From JAMXLG01 sp963765935 (GTDB lineage Bacteria; Vulcanimicrobiota; Vulcanimicrobiia; Vulcanimicrobiales; Vulcanimicrobiaceae), in contig CAVXXX010000001.1 in the NCBI GenBank assembly GCA_963765935.1, forward strand, positions 1,674,001 to 1,738,000: a DNA stretch of 64,000 nucleotides. Direction: 5' to 3'. Under the pieces are notes generated by a model. The model was not told where the DNA came from. It searched no databases and worked only from the letters and a program-made list of their open reading frames with translations. A program made the translations under genes and the position numbers. Below are positions 62,775 through 64,000 of the stretch, piece after piece (within the stretch, counting starts at the first letter, position 1; each line of letters begins with the position of its first letter).

Positions 62775-64000
62775 CTACACGATTCGATTTACGAGCGAAT
62801 GAGCTTCATCGTATTTTGCTTGCAGCAACGTCAGTTCGGTACGTAGGCGAAGATTTTCCTCGACCCGCGCTTCGCTCGCAACGTGATCGTAGCCGGCCGC
62901 GGCATGCGTGCACAGCGATTCGAGTAACTGCCGTTCGTTCGGATCAATTGCGGTTGCATTCGTATGCGCGCCGAAGAGCGCAAACCCCAGCAGACGATCG
63001 TGCGCGGTGAACGGAACTGCCAATCGCCCATCGCGTTCGATCGGCGTTCGATCCGCAAGCAAGTGCAACACGACACGGCTGTCGCGATCGAACGCATCCG
63101 GCAAAGGCGCGCCCGTTGAATAGGTACGAAGGAACGCACCGGGTTCAGCCGCGTGATAGACGGCGACGGCCGAGAGATGTAGCGCGCGCGCCGATTCTTG
63201 CGCCACGAGATCGTCGATCGATCGCGTTGATTGCGCGTACATCATCGCCCGGCCGATGCTCGTAAAGTGCCGCTCCGCATCGTGAATCGAACGAAAGACG
63301 AAGCGGTCTACGAACGCATCGATGACCCCGTGCGCGCGATGAATGCCCAAACCGACAAGTACCGCTCCGGCAAGTTCGACATAGATACCGAGATTCGTCA
63401 GTTCCAACTGACGCGCTACCGCCCACTCGAGGAGTGCAAGAAGCGCGATAGCAAGGGTCGTCAGCAACCCGTAGACGAGCGCGCGGCTGAGGAAAAAGCG
63501 CACGTCGATAACGTGATGCTTGAGAATCGCGTAAGCCACGCTTATCGGCGCAAAGATCGCAAGCGCCGCGAGTAGGTTTATCGCCCAAACCGGCGGCGTA
63601 AGAGCGATGGCCGGCGTGTTTTGAGTCACGAAGACGAAGAGGTTGCCGACGAACGCGACGATGAATCCGCCGATTACCCAACGCATTCGAGGATGGTCGG
63701 TCGCTGGTGCGCGCAGGTAATTGAAGACGAAGAATCCGATCGCGATCAGATACATGCTGATGGCGAAGATATTTCCGATCGTGGCGATTACCGATTGCGC
63801 TGATATCGTGCCCGCGTAGTTCGTTAACGCCATCGGCGCGGTAGATAATTCAGCGACCACGAGCGGAAACGCTATCGCACCGAGCGCCATGAGTATTCTG
63901 CTTTGCGCACGGTTCGGCGCGAGCCGTGGAAACAGCAGCGCGAAGGCCGCAAATGCAACTGCGCCGACGATAACCGATGCGCCGAGAACCGCGTTCGCGA
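62775..64000 (-). CDS. Multispan-GAF sensor protein, paralogue of the gene at 59404 (5' end outside window)
   Basis: The frame is open to the end of the window, so the start is not seen. The visible 408 codons encode several membrane helices, the ILKHHVIDVRFFLSRALVYGLL block, a HRAHGVIDAFVDRFVFRSIHDAERHF linker and a GAF-like domain ending with HSLVNRIV. The match to the gene at 59404-61081 runs along its whole length, including FPRLAPNRA against FPRAVPGRS. No kinase domain follows. ATG 63890 is only an internal candidate. Confidence 0.82.
   Translation of the reverse strand, partial: ANAVLGASVIVGAVAFAAFALLFPRLAPNRAQSRILMALGAIAFPLVVAELSTAPMALTNYAGTISAQSVIATIGNIFAISMYLIAIGFFVFNYLRAPATDHPRMRWVIGGFIVAFVGNLFVFVTQNTPAIALTPPVWAINLLAALAIFAPISVAYAILKHHVIDVRFFLSRALVYGLLTTLAIALLALLEWAVARQLELTNLGIYVELAGAVLVGLGIHRAHGVIDAFVDRFVFRSIHDAERHFTSIGRAMMYAQSTRSIDDLVAQESARALHLSAVAVYHAAEPGAFLRTYSTGAPLPDAFDRDSRVVLHLLADRTPIERDGRLAVPFTAHDRLLGFALFGAHTNATAIDPNERQLLESLCTHAAAGYDHVASEARVEENLRLRTELTLLQAKYDEAHSLVNRIV

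Overview
The window is about 64 kb of moderately GC-rich bacterial chromosome. It carries no rRNA, tRNA, integrase or CRISPR array that I could recognise. The TonB receptor with a carboxypeptidase-like N-terminal domain, the many RsbU-type phosphatases, the GAF sensors with multispan N-termini and the dispersed repeat with core CTTCGACAAGCTCAGGGTGA remind me of Candidatus Eremiobacterota (WPS-2) genomes. That placement is an inference and needs marker-gene phylogeny.

Layout. 0-0.85 kb: the end of ybaB, then recR. 0.86-5.4 kb: a tightly overlapping NurA-like nuclease, HerA-like translocase, SPPY-type DNA methyltransferase and small zinc protein, visibly more AT-rich than their neighbours. 5.5-7.4 kb: a convergent PD-(D/E)XK nuclease-helicase fusion (DUF2075 / Schlafen-like). 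7.5-11 kb: a MacAB-type efflux operon whose adaptor gene is invaded by the dispersed repeat. 11.1-16.2 kb: a DUF91/NucS-like nuclease, a VapBC toxin-antitoxin pair and a lipoprotein / small helical protein / patatin operon. Together 0.86-16.2 kb looks like a defence and mobile-gene island. 16.3-31 kb: an RsbU-type regulator, an asparaginase, a transporter binding protein fused to a cyanophycinase-like domain, a LuxR-type AAA regulator, a TonB receptor and an S9 peptidase. 31-38 kb: a CPBP protease and a glcDEF glycolate oxidase operon divergent from a lactate/glycolate permease. 38-46 kb: a degenerate HD-GYP regulator, two two-component systems, a flavin monooxygenase and a pentapeptide lipoprotein. 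46.6-51.2 kb: a five-gene overlapping operon (MFS exporter, PLP decarboxylase-like, glycosyltransferase, YqcI/YcgG-family N-oxygenase, DUF1989) that looks like a small biosynthetic cluster. 51.2-64 kb: galactokinase, a second RsbU-type regulator, a polyhydroxyalkanoate locus (phaB-phaC-regulator, phasin), and two paralogous PDZ/multispan/GAF sensors flanking a secreted repeat-domain protein.

Two themes cross the whole window. First, nine copies of one short repeat sit in both orientations. Several supply or disrupt protein C-termini, and two copies in inverted orientation flank a small GIY-YIG nuclease gene, which suggests a possible mobility partner. Second, at least nine single-base +1 shifts break seven otherwise well-conserved genes between 22 and 61 kb. 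These may be assembly indels, so genes carrying them are described as disrupted rather than as proven pseudogenes.

The best candidates for an undescribed system are the NurA-HerA-methyltransferase-zinc protein cassette, the YcgG/DUF1989 cluster, and the GIY-YIG-plus-repeat unit.
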